Shown one piece after another: positions 16,132-23,965 of a DNA stretch of 33,566 nucleotides. Made by a program: the position numbers and the translations under genes. Position 1 is the first letter of the stretch; the number at the start of each line of letters is the position of its first letter. Source of the stretch: Deltaproteobacteria bacterium (GTDB lineage: Bacteria > Desulfobacterota > Desulfobacteria > Desulfobacterales > ETH-SRB1); assembly GCA_030272815.1 (NCBI GenBank), contig JAJSZT010000037.1, positions 1 through 33,566 on the forward strand. Direction: 5' to 3'. The notes beneath the pieces are model-generated. The model searched no databases. It was not told the DNA's origin and saw only the letters and a list, made by a program, of their open reading frames with translations.

Positions 16132-17658
16132 TTAAAAGAAGATTAAAGTTACAACCACAAAGGTTGGAAACAAGAAGACCAGAGAATATTTCAATATATA
16201 ACCAAAGAAGCTCGGCATTGGCGTGCCTCCCTCTTCTGCAATCGAACGTACCATAAAGTTAGGCGCATTCCCAATATAGCTGAAAGAGCCAAAAAAGACC
16301 GCTCCTGCAGAGATCGCCTTCAAAAAGATCGAGCTTTCCGTCATAAGAAGAGGAACGGCCTGAGCTTCCGGCATCCCAGGATAAAAGGCTCCAAGGGCGG
16401 TATTGAAAAATGTGAGATAGGTCGGTGCATTATCAAGAAAACCAGAAAGAGTGCCCGTGACCCAGAAGTAATGCATCGGCTCCTTTACTGCGGCGATCAA
16501 AAAGGCCATTTCCCCTTTTAGGCCTGCCTTTAATATAAGGAGGCACGGAACCATGGTAATAAATATTCCGATAAAGAGATACGCAACTTCAACAATCGGA
16601 AACCAGCTAAAATCATTATCTTCATGTATCCTTTTCGAAGTGGTCACCAATGAGAGAATTCCCATCAAAATAAGAAAACCATCCCGCGCCCAGTCCTGCA
16701 CTGCCCTGTGAATTCCTAATGTGTTTATTTCACCCCAGTCCACTATTCCGCTAATGAGCACTGATGCGACAACGCCGCCGAGAAAAATGAAATTGTGTGT
16801 CCCCACTAATTTCAATGGTTCTTTTTCCCCCTCTTCCACAGGGGCGGCGGTCAAGCCTTCTTTTTTATAATGATATGTGTCGAGGACAAAATAGATTGCC
16901 AGCAAGATACCGGCTGTTACAAGCATATGCGGCATTATCTTCATTGTCCAGAAAAAGGAGACCCCGTGAAGAAATCCTAAGAAAAGGGGTGGGTCTCCGA
17001 GCGGAGTCAATGAACCCCCTATGTTTGCAACCAGAAAGATGAAAAAGACCACCATAAAGGTTCTGTTTTTCCGGTAGCTATTCGCCTTTAAGAATGGACG
17101 GATCAACAGCATGGCAGCTCCTGTTGTACCCATCCACGAAGCAAGCACTGTGCCGATAAGTATCATAATAGTATTTACAATCGGTGTCCCACGCAATGTG
17201 CCTTTAAGCAGGATCCCGCCGGAAATAGTGTAAAGCGCCCAGAGAAGGATAATAAAGGGCACATAGTCGGCAAGGATGATATGGAGAATCTCATGCACGG
17301 CAGTGCTCTTATAAGCAATCAAAAACGGAATGCCCAAACACGCCGCCCAAAAAGCTGAAACCTTGCCAAAATGGTGATGCCAGAACTTTGGAGCCAGAAG
17401 TGGAAAGAGTGCTATGGAAAGGAGCATGCATGCAAAAGGAATACAGCTCCAGAGCTTAAGCACCTCTCCAAGATTGACATGTCCTCCATGACCTGCATCT
17501 CCATGTCCGGTTTCTGCAACAGCATGCTCTGCTCCGTGAGTAGAGCCATGTTCTGTGTCATGCGTTGCCGCAACCCCATGATCGGAGGCTATGGCCGGAA
17601 CCAAAAACGCAAAAATACCTAGTAAGAAAATTATAGCTATCCATTTTCCAAGTCTCAT
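16132..17658 (-). CDS. nhaD: NhaD-type Na+/H+ antiporter with His-rich N-terminal segment
   Basis: The 508 residues contain about 12 membrane segments of the ion transporter (ArsB/NhaD) superfamily. Family motifs include GTTGAAMLLIRP (near 173), NIGGSLTPLGDPPLFLGFL (near 212) and LDNAPTYLTFFN (near 413). The start is a signal-like hydrophobic segment followed by a stretch of about 35 residues unusually rich in His (residues 26-60), probably periplasmic. It may sense pH or bind metal, which is inference. Sodium extrusion would fit with an ion-pumping Rnf complex encoded nearby. GAGGAGG is 10 nt upstream of the ATG. Confidence 0.93.
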   Translation of the reverse strand: MRLGKWIAIIFLLGIFAFLVPAIASDHGVAATHDTEHGSTHGAEHAVAETGHGDAGHGGHVNLGEVLKLWSCIPFACMLLSIALFPLLAPKFWHHHFGKVSAFWAACLGIPFLIAYKSTAVHEILHIILADYVPFIILLWALYTISGGILLKGTLRGTPIVNTIMILIGTVLASWMGTTGAAMLLIRPFLKANSYRKNRTFMVVFFIFLVANIGGSLTPLGDPPLFLGFLHGVSFFWTMKIMPHMLVTAGILLAIYFVLDTYHYKKEGLTAAPVEEGEKEPLKLVGTHNFIFLGGVVASVLISGIVDWGEINTLGIHRAVQDWARDGFLILMGILSLVTTSKRIHEDNDFSWFPIVEVAYLFIGIFITMVPCLLILKAGLKGEMAFLIAAVKEPMHYFWVTGTLSGFLDNAPTYLTFFNTALGAFYPGMPEAQAVPLLMTESSIFLKAISAGAVFFGSFSYIGNAPNFMVRSIAEEGGTPMPSFFGYILKYSLVFLFPTFVVVTLIFF

Positions 17659-18090
17659 CTACCAGTTACCTCCTCAAAATATAAAACCATTGCAAAAACG
17701 TTTCCCTTATCAAGCCCCGTTAATTTTCAAGGGGGTACAAGCCTCTTCGTTAGATACAGATAAGGCATACAGAATGGTGTTTAATTATTGTACATAATAT
17801 TATCTAATAATATAAATATGTTCTCGAAAACCAGTTAATAAGTGTCCAACAATCAGACATTTTTTGTATTCACACCGTTTGTTATTCAAGAGCTTTATTG
17901 TAAGCAAAGTAACATAAAATCATACAGCAATGCGTTCTGTATATATCGGCATGAATATTGCTCACTTAGTTAAATGGTAGAGTTTAAAGCTATTCCTGTA
18001 GCGCAAAAAAAAACTATGAACAGATATTGTCAAAAAAAATGAATAAATAAAATAATTAGCTCTCTTAGCTTCTTCTTTCACAATCTCAAC
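17659..18090. other. Non-coding A/T-rich region between nhaD and the relic cytochrome
   Basis: I see no gene in this stretch. It should contain the leftward nhaD promoter; TTAACT with an 18-nt spacer to TATATT on the minus strand (about 17838-17809) is a weak candidate. Confidence 0.35.
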
Positions 18091-18310
18091 AATCGTAGAC
18101 TTATGGAAAAGCGTCTCTTTTAAGATATTACTCCTTTTTTTATCCCTATCTGCCCTTATCCCTATCTACCTCTCATAATTATTACCACAAATATTCTTAA
18201 TCTTTTTACTCAGCACCTTATTATTAAAAATTTACTTATCAAAAAGAATGCCTGACTGTCAAGCCAAATCAGCTTGACAGTTGCACTATTTTTCACTTGA
18301 CAAATTGGAC
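18091..18310 (-). pseudogene. Relic of a cytochrome c3 gene: upstream region and first codons only
   Basis: About 150 bp here match the region upstream of the cytochrome gene at 13333-13716, in the same orientation. Shared words include AAGAATGCCTGACTGTCAAG and CAAATATTCTTAATCTTTTT. The match continues into the first codons: where the intact gene reads GGGATGAAAAAAAG on the minus strand, this copy reads GGGATAAAAAAAGG, so the start codon is lost. No heme motif survives downstream. A tandem AGATAGGGATAA/GGGCAGATAGGG duplication lies in the former ribosome-site region. It appears to be a decayed paralogue. Confidence 0.65.
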
Positions 18311-18473
18311 AGTTTATTGTAGCTTTTTTAAGTTTAAAAAAAATTCAATGCTATACTCAAATAAACAAACCTAAAATAAAGTTTATGAAACCAGCTATTT
18401 TTCTAAGTAATCTTTTTTACAATATCTTTACAAAACGCCCCCTCCCGGAAGGTTATTATCCCGATAAATCAAT

Positions 18474-18489
18474 ACATGGCAAGCCATGT
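18474..18489. promoter_or_regulatory. 16-bp palindrome upstream of rnfB (candidate operator)
   Basis: ACATGGC-AA-GCCATGT is a perfect 7+7 bp palindrome 94 nt before the rnfB start. No T-run follows, so it is more like a dimeric regulator site than a terminator. The regulator is unknown, and I could not identify a convincing -35/-10 pair for rnfB. Confidence 0.4.
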
Positions 18490-18582
18490 GTTTATAAAAA
18501 CAAAAGGGGGTATTTGCGACAACAGGAGAACATTTTATTGTTTTAAGTAATCGGTTATAGCTAACTGGAGGTGACAAATTTC

Positions 18583-19383
18583 ATGGGACCCATATTAAAT
18601 GCGATGGTGGCAATGGGCGGCATCGGCCTGGCACTGAGTGTTGTACTGGGAATTGCGTCAAAAGTTTTTTATGTGTATGTTGATCCAAAAGTTGTTGCGG
18701 TAGATGAGTGCCTTCCCGGCGCAAACTGTGGAGGATGCGGCTATGCCGGCTGCAGCGATTGCGCTGTTGCTATGGTGGCAGGCGAAGCCCCGCCTAATGC
18801 CTGTAAGGCCGGTGGCGATGATGTGACAGAGGCAGTAGCCGCTGTTCTCGGAGTATCCGCTGACGCTGCCGAAAGAGATATCGTCAATATATTTTGCAAG
18901 GGTACTCATAGCGCTGCAGAACGAAAATACAATTACAAAGGCGTATCAGATTGCCGGGCGGGTGTTTTGCTTTCAGGAGGAGACAAAAGTTGTACTTATG
19001 GCTGCCTTGGTCTTGGCACCTGTGTTACAAATTGTCCGTTCGGCGCCTTAACAATGGGAGAAGATGGCCTGCCTGTAGTAAACGAAAAACTCTGCACCGG
19101 TTGCGGCACATGTGTAGATATCTGTCCTCGCCATATTCCCAGGTTGATAAAAGAATCACAAAAAGTTGCAACTCTTTGCAGTTCCCATGACGGCGGAAAA
19201 ATTGTTAAGGCAATATGCAATGTTGGCTGTCTGGGCTGTGGGAAATGTAAAAAAGCATGCCCGGAAAAGGCTATAATAATTGATAAATTCCTGGCGATCG
19301 TTGACGGTGATAAATGCACTGGGTGTGGCGAGTGTTTTGAAAAATGTCCTACCGGAATTATTCAGAGCTTAGTAGTCACTTAA
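18583..19383 (+). CDS. rnfB: Rnf complex iron-sulfur subunit RnfB (ferredoxin-oxidising)
   Basis: The 266-residue protein has an N-terminal membrane anchor (MVAMGGIGLALSVVLGIASK), then the RnfB 4Fe-4S domain (CLPGANCGGCGYAGCSDC near 43-62). Ferredoxin-type clusters follow: CTYGCLGLGTCVTNCP, CTGCGTCVDICP, CNVGCLGCGKCKKACP and CTGCGECFEKCP. It receives electrons from soluble ferredoxin on the cytoplasmic side. I use ATG 18583 with GGAGGT 10 nt upstream; a GTG at 18571 lies within that site. It is placed first in the cluster, apart from rnfC-D-G-E-A, which differs from the common rnfCDGEAB order. Confidence 0.94.
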   Translation: MGPILNAMVAMGGIGLALSVVLGIASKVFYVYVDPKVVAVDECLPGANCGGCGYAGCSDCAVAMVAGEAPPNACKAGGDDVTEAVAAVLGVSADAAERDIVNIFCKGTHSAAERKYNYKGVSDCRAGVLLSGGDKSCTYGCLGLGTCVTNCPFGALTMGEDGLPVVNEKLCTGCGTCVDICPRHIPRLIKESQKVATLCSSHDGGKIVKAICNVGCLGCGKCKKACPEKAIIIDKFLAIVDGDKCTGCGECFEKCPTGIIQSLVVT

Positions 19384-19403
19384 CATATGGAGAAAAAACA
19401 ACC

Positions 19404-19874
19404 ATGAAGATGCTCATAGCTATAGATAATTCAGAGTATGCAATAAAAGTTGTCAATTATGTGGCTTCTGCTGTTAAGCCCACAGTAAAAACAACCTTGT
19501 TTAGCGTATTGCCGACAATGTCTTCAAATCTGGAAAAGATGGAAAAAGACCTCCAACAGCCGTTGTTTTCAGAAAAGGTTGTTGAACTGAGATGGATGGT
19601 CGATGAGGAAAAAAAGAAGGCGAAATCAAAAATAGAGGAATGCCGGACCATTTTAAGGAATGCGGGATTTTCTGACGACACTGTTGAAGTAAAAATGCAA
19701 GACAAGGTTGTTGGGATTGCCAGGGATATCATAGCAGAGGCAGGAAAAGGAAAATATGACACAATTGTGGTGGGACGTAGAGGGTTGTCCGCCACCGCTA
19801 CCTTTGTATTGGGAAGCGTATCCAATAAGATTGTACAGAATATAAAAGATTGTACTGTCTGGATAGTTGAATAA
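19404..19874 (+). CDS. Single-domain universal stress protein within the rnf cluster
   Basis: The 156-residue UspA-family protein has MLIAIDNSEYAIK at the N-terminus and the ATP-binding pattern GRRGLSATATFVLGSVSNKI near 129-148, so it probably binds ATP. It starts at ATG 19404, 20 nt after the rnfB stop, with GGAG upstream. Its position between rnfB and the cytochrome suggests a regulatory or accessory role for the complex; the mechanism is unknown. Confidence 0.9.
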   Translation: MKMLIAIDNSEYAIKVVNYVASAVKPTVKTTLFSVLPTMSSNLEKMEKDLQQPLFSEKVVELRWMVDEEKKKAKSKIEECRTILRNAGFSDDTVEVKMQDKVVGIARDIIAEAGKGKYDTIVVGRRGLSATATFVLGSVSNKIVQNIKDCTVWIVE

Positions 19875-19913
19875 ATCACATAAAACTACCCGCTGGTTCC
19901 ATAACTTTTTTAC

Positions 19914-19942
19914 TTGAAAGCATTCTTATAATATGGTAAAAT
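19914..19942 (+). promoter_or_regulatory. Candidate internal sigma-70 promoter before cytochrome c3 and rnfC-A
   Basis: TTGAAA (19914-19919), 17-nt spacer, TAAAAT (19937-19942), leaving a leader of about 58 nt to the cytochrome ATG. It could uncouple cytochrome-rnfCDGEA expression from rnfB-usp. Confidence 0.6.
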
Positions 19943-20006
19943 ATTAAATTTTGACTTACACCCACTTTTGCAAATATAACGCTTTTGAAAGGATAAAGGA
20001 TAGAAT

Positions 20007-20387
20007 ATGAAATCTAACAAAGAACTTCAGATAGCTTACGGCCTGGCTATTATTTTGTTGGTTGTGGGTGTTCTAAGTTATAGCGCTTTTCCTGCAAAAA
20101 CTCCGGATCAACCGGTCAGGTTAATGTTTAAATGTGTCGCAGGAAAGATTTTATTTGATCACAAGACACATACTGTAGAATCAGGTTACGGCATCTCATG
20201 CAGTGACTGTCATCATAATCTTGAAGAAGGTGAAACAGATCCACAGGCCTGCGGAGAATGTCATGAACCTGAAAGCCAGGACGAAGATGTTCTAAGCAGG
20301 GCTGATGCATTCCATACACAATGTATCGGCTGTCATAAGGAAGCTGAAGCAGGACCCGAAAAATGTGAATTATGCCACGTCATGTAA
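20007..20387 (+). CDS. Membrane-anchored or periplasmic tetraheme cytochrome c3 in the rnf cluster
   Basis: The protein has 126 residues. The N-terminal hydrophobic segment (IAYGLAIILLVVGVLSYSAF) has no clear cleavage site, so it may stay as a membrane anchor. Four CXXCH motifs: CSDCH, CGECH, CIGCH and CELCH. The FDHKTH pattern before the first heme supplies axial histidines as in class III cytochromes. It is a paralogue of the gene at 13333-13716. Its place between rnfB and rnfC points to direct electron exchange with the Rnf complex at the periplasmic face, most likely with RnfG. The next gene, rnfC, follows after 129 nt that hold only short inverted repeats. Confidence 0.92.
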   Translation: MKSNKELQIAYGLAIILLVVGVLSYSAFPAKTPDQPVRLMFKCVAGKILFDHKTHTVESGYGISCSDCHHNLEEGETDPQACGECHEPESQDEDVLSRADAFHTQCIGCHKEAEAGPEKCELCHVM

Positions 20388-20516
20388 GCAGATATTTTTT
20401 TGCTAATTGAATAAAAAACTCGCCCTCTTTGCCTGTATAGCCTGACAGACAGGCCTGACCTCTATTGAAAGCACTCATGCGAAGCGAGTGAGTTGAGAGC
20501 TAAGAAAGGTTGAACT

Positions 20517-21806
20517 ATGATAAAAAGATCTTTTATCGGTTTATTAAAACCACGTCTTGAATATGGATCTGTTGCAGAAACGCCTTCCCTTAAGCAAATC
20601 CCTACCCCAAAAGAGATTACCCTTTTATCAAATTGTCCATTTGACAAAAAAAACCTGTTACTTAAAAAAAAGGAAACTGTTAAGACCGGCCAGAAGCTTT
20701 TACTCTACAAGGAAAGTGATGAATATGTTGTTTCAAGTGTTACAGGACAAGTATCATCAATTTCCTCTTATACAGGTGACTTTGGCCGATCTTATACTGC
20801 CATCGCAATTGAAGTGGCTGATGATGAAGAAATAGATGATGAGTTCAAATCCGTTGCAGGCGGATCAAAAGATGCTTCTCTTGAAACCATCAAAAATTTT
20901 CTTGCATTTGCTCCTGGTAATCCTCCGGTTAAGTTGTTTTCCGACAAAGACAAATCTATAGATACAATCGTTGTTTGTTGTGCTGACAGCGATCTATTAA
21001 TAACAACAAACCGGCATGTTGTTAAATCCGATATTGATGCAATAAAAAATGGAATAAATATCCTGAAAACAGCAACCAAAGTTAATGATATTATAATGGT
21101 CGCTTCACAGAGCCAGATGCATGAACTCTCCACAACCGGTGAAAAAATAAATCAGGTTAATGATACATATCCATCAGCGCTCCCGCATCTTATTATGAAA
21201 GATATCCTGGGCAAGGTGGTGCCGGCCGGGAAAAACCCTGAAGATATCGGGGTATGTTTTATCAGCGCTGAAGCAGTTGCATCTATCGGAAATGCTTTTA
21301 ACAGCGGCCAAATACCTATAACAAAAACTTTTACACTTGTTAATAAAGATGGCTCTAAATCACTTGTATCGGCCAGAATCGGAACTCCGGCAAGCGATAT
21401 ATTCAAGGCTTTTAATATTACTTTAAACGAAAATGACAGGATAATATTCGGCGGCCCCATGAAAGGCTCCTCTGTCTATTCAGAAGATCATCCTGTTCAG
21501 CCTGACACCGATGCCATTATTGTTCAGGATAAAGACGATATACCTGTTATTTCAGATTACCCATGCATAAACTGCGGTGACTGCATAAGGGTATGCCCTG
21601 TAAATATTCAGGTTGGCATGCTTGTCAGGTTGCTTGAAGGCGGATATTATGAAGAAGCTGCAGATCAGTACGATTTGTATTCATGTATTGAATGCGGCCT
21701 TTGCAGTTATGTTTGTGTATCTGGAATGCCGATATTCCAGTATATAAGGTCGGCAAAATATGAGCTTGACAGGTCAAATACAGCGGAGGCAACTAATAAT
21801 GGTTGA
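20517..21806 (+). CDS. rnfC: RnfC-like subunit lacking the usual FMN/NADH motifs
   Basis: The 429-residue protein belongs to the RnfC family by order and by features: an N-terminal barrel-sandwich part, the FGGPMKGS segment (311-318), and two C-terminal 4Fe-4S clusters (Cys350/353/356/360 and Cys390/393/396/400). Canonical RnfC has a glycine-rich GGAxFPT motif and an xxAECEPYxT motif, which form the FMN and NADH site in the NuoF-like fold. At the corresponding places this protein reads NFLAFAPGNPPVKL (127-140) and IVVCCADSDLLITTN (151-165). Both motifs are therefore lost although the fold appears kept. The subunit may be structural or may use another partner. AAAGG precedes the ATG. Confidence 0.88.
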   Translation: MIKRSFIGLLKPRLEYGSVAETPSLKQIPTPKEITLLSNCPFDKKNLLLKKKETVKTGQKLLLYKESDEYVVSSVTGQVSSISSYTGDFGRSYTAIAIEVADDEEIDDEFKSVAGGSKDASLETIKNFLAFAPGNPPVKLFSDKDKSIDTIVVCCADSDLLITTNRHVVKSDIDAIKNGINILKTATKVNDIIMVASQSQMHELSTTGEKINQVNDTYPSALPHLIMKDILGKVVPAGKNPEDIGVCFISAEAVASIGNAFNSGQIPITKTFTLVNKDGSKSLVSARIGTPASDIFKAFNITLNENDRIIFGGPMKGSSVYSEDHPVQPDTDAIIVQDKDDIPVISDYPCINCGDCIRVCPVNIQVGMLVRLLEGGYYEEAADQYDLYSCIECGLCSYVCVSGMPIFQYIRSAKYELDRSNTAEATNNG

Positions 21807-22758
21807 TAATAACAGATTCGTAGTTTCTCATGCTCCTTTCTGGCATGATGGAAGCAGAATATCTACACGAAATTATAATATTGCGCTTGCGGCTCTCCCG
21901 GCAATACTGCTTGGCATCATTTATTATGGCATGCCGGCAGTCGGTGTTGTGTCACTTTCCATCTCCTCTGCAATTATCTGGGAATTTGTGTTCTGTCGTA
22001 TAACAAAACATTCAATTACTATTGGAGACGGCAGCGCAGCCGTTATCGGGATGATATTCGGCATGCTTTTGCCTGCAACAGCGCCATGGTGGCTTGTAAT
22101 AATAGGAACATTTGTTGCCGTTATTATCGGGAAACAGATCTACGGCGGAATCGGAGCTAATCCTTTTAATCCTGTAGTTGTTGCTATTGCCATTCTCATG
22201 ATATCATGGAAAGATATCTTTGATTTTAACGAAGCACTTATAAATTACGATTTGGATTTTGCCATGGTCTATCCCCTTGCCGCCCTGAAACATTTTGGCG
22301 TATCTGCTGTTGATTCATTCAGCATGGGCGATCTTTTAATGGGCAAACAGTCTGGAGGAATAGGCTCGACCTTTGGTCTTGGCCTTATTGCCGGCGGAAT
22401 CTATCTCATTATCAGAGGAATCATCAGGTGGGAAATATCAATTTCCTTTTTAGCCGGTGTCTTTATAACCGCTTTAATATTTAACCTGACTGATCCTGCG
22501 CGTTATGCAGGCCCGGTTGTCCATCTTTTTGCCGGCTATACTTTGATTGGCGCCTTTTTTCTTGCAACCGAAGATTCCTCTTCGCCTGTCAATTTTATTC
22601 CCATGCTTATTTACGGCGCCGGCACAGGTTTTTTGGCCGTACTCATCAGAAATATCGGCGTTTATGTTGATGGCGTGATCTTTGCGATCCTGATTATGAA
22701 CCTTGTAAATCCGCTTTTAGATAAGATCAGACCAAAAGCGATTGGAAAGGTAGCTTAA
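21799..22758 (+). CDS. rnfD: RnfD membrane subunit without the covalent-FMN threonine
   Basis: The 319-residue, roughly ten-helix protein has the family motif GGIGANPFNPVV (116-127). The usual SGATPL motif, whose threonine carries FMN, aligns with AMVYPL (155-160), so Tyr158 replaces the threonine. The flanking LAALK and GGIGSTFGLGLIAGG segments are conserved, so the alignment is secure. It starts at ATG 21799 (GGAGG 10 nt upstream) and overlaps the end of rnfC by 8 nt. Canonical RnfD passes electrons between RnfG and RnfC and is thought to help translocate ions. Here it probably lacks covalent flavin. Confidence 0.9.
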   Translation: MVDNNRFVVSHAPFWHDGSRISTRNYNIALAALPAILLGIIYYGMPAVGVVSLSISSAIIWEFVFCRITKHSITIGDGSAAVIGMIFGMLLPATAPWWLVIIGTFVAVIIGKQIYGGIGANPFNPVVVAIAILMISWKDIFDFNEALINYDLDFAMVYPLAALKHFGVSAVDSFSMGDLLMGKQSGGIGSTFGLGLIAGGIYLIIRGIIRWEISISFLAGVFITALIFNLTDPARYAGPVVHLFAGYTLIGAFFLATEDSSSPVNFIPMLIYGAGTGFLAVLIRNIGVYVDGVIFAILIMNLVNPLLDKIRPKAIGKVA

Positions 22759-22759
22759 A

Positions 22760-23350
22760 ATGCGTGAAATAATAAAAATGATCGTGGTTCTGACTGTATT
22801 AAGCTCTTTCTCAGGAGGCCTTCTTGCCGCAATCCGCGGAGGAACAAACGAAAAAATCGAATACCAGCAGTTAGTCTTTGTTAAAGGACCCGCAATAAAG
22901 AAGATTCTTGAGGGATGTTCCAATGATCCTATTATTGACCGCTTTAAAATCAAGGACGGCGATATTGAAAGAAGCTTCTTTGTAGGTGTATTTGACGGAA
23001 AGCCGAATACTGTTGCATTTGAAGGCTTTGGAAAGGGTTTTGGCGGTGATATCGGCCTTATGGTTGGTGTAAACATAAATGATGACAAGATTATCGGCAT
23101 GGGTGTAACCACCCACAGTGAAACGCCAGGCATAGGTTCCAAGGCAAAAACAGATCCTAAATTTCCAAATCAATTCAAGGGATTAGCCGCAATTGAACCT
23201 TGCAAGATCAAACCGGACGGTGGAGAGATTGACGCCATATCCGGAGCCACTGTTACCTCACGCGGTGTTTGCGGTGGCGTAACAAATGCCGCAAATATTT
23301 ATAAACGTTTAAAACCTCAGATTGCTGAAAAAATAAAGGAATTCAACTAG
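22760..23350 (+). CDS. rnfG: RnfG, periplasmic covalent-FMN subunit
   Basis: The 196-residue protein has one N-terminal membrane helix and a periplasmic FMN-binding domain. The ApbE target motif DAISGATVTSRG is intact, with Thr164 as the FMN attachment site. The family motif HSETPGIGSK is at 119-128. It starts one base after the rnfD stop. With RnfD lacking its flavin, RnfG is the only subunit here expected to carry covalent FMN, and it faces the same compartment as cytochrome c3. Confidence 0.95.
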   Translation: MREIIKMIVVLTVLSSFSGGLLAAIRGGTNEKIEYQQLVFVKGPAIKKILEGCSNDPIIDRFKIKDGDIERSFFVGVFDGKPNTVAFEGFGKGFGGDIGLMVGVNINDDKIIGMGVTTHSETPGIGSKAKTDPKFPNQFKGLAAIEPCKIKPDGGEIDAISGATVTSRGVCGGVTNAANIYKRLKPQIAEKIKEFN

Positions 23351-23360
23351 GGAGTAAAAG

Positions 23361-23954
23361 ATGGCTAAGTCTATCACTCAGGAATTCGTCAAAGGTTTGT
23401 GGGATGAGATACCACCATTCAGGCTTGTACTCGGCCTATGTCCCACTCTTGCTGTTACTAAATCTGTAGAAAACGGACTGGGAATGGGAGTGGCTGTAAT
23501 CTTTGTTCTGGTATGTTCAAATATGTTGGTTTCATTGCTGCGAAATATAATTCCTTCAAAAGTAAGAATAGCCTGTTTTATCGTTATTATCGCCACATTT
23601 GTTATCGTGGTGGAACTTCTTATGCAGGCTTATACATATCCGCTTTTTTTAAAGCTTGGAATATTCATACCTCTTATTGTCGTTAACTGTGTGGTACTTG
23701 GACGTGCCGAGGCATTTGCATATAAAAACAGTGTTGTCCGTTCAATAGTGGATGGTTTTGGAATAGGCGTCGGGTTTACTATTTCCCTGGTTGCCCTCGG
23801 CGCTTTACGGGAGGTATTTGGCAGCGGAACATTTTTCGGAATACCTGTATTTGGGGCATCCTTTCAGCCTTTTACATTCATGATCGAGGCGCCCGGCGCA
23901 TTTGTGTGTCTTGGACTCATGCTGTCTTTGATGAACCTTGCGGAAAATAAATAG
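23361..23954 (+). CDS. rnfE: RnfE membrane subunit
   Basis: The 197-residue protein has six membrane segments. The conserved membrane cysteines that help ligate the [2Fe-2S] cluster shared by RnfA and RnfE are present: Cys27 (LGLCPTLAVT) and Cys110 (PLIVVNCVVLGRAEA). The REVFGSG motif near 149 is retained. RnfE and RnfA are homologous proteins with inverted topology. The short gaps (10 nt on each side) fit one operon. Confidence 0.95.
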   Translation: MAKSITQEFVKGLWDEIPPFRLVLGLCPTLAVTKSVENGLGMGVAVIFVLVCSNMLVSLLRNIIPSKVRIACFIVIIATFVIVVELLMQAYTYPLFLKLGIFIPLIVVNCVVLGRAEAFAYKNSVVRSIVDGFGIGVGFTISLVALGALREVFGSGTFFGIPVFGASFQPFTFMIEAPGAFVCLGLMLSLMNLAENK

Positions 23955-23965
23955 GAGAAAATTTA

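Noticed and set aside
17962-18000. GCTCACTTAGTTAAATGGTAGAG resembles a tRNA D-arm
   Set aside because: No acceptor, anticodon or T-arm could be paired around it, so it is probably chance similarity.
18571-18582. GTG at 18571 as the rnfB start
   Set aside because: It overlaps the GGAGGT ribosome site; ATG 18583 has proper spacing and gives the usual RnfB N-terminus.
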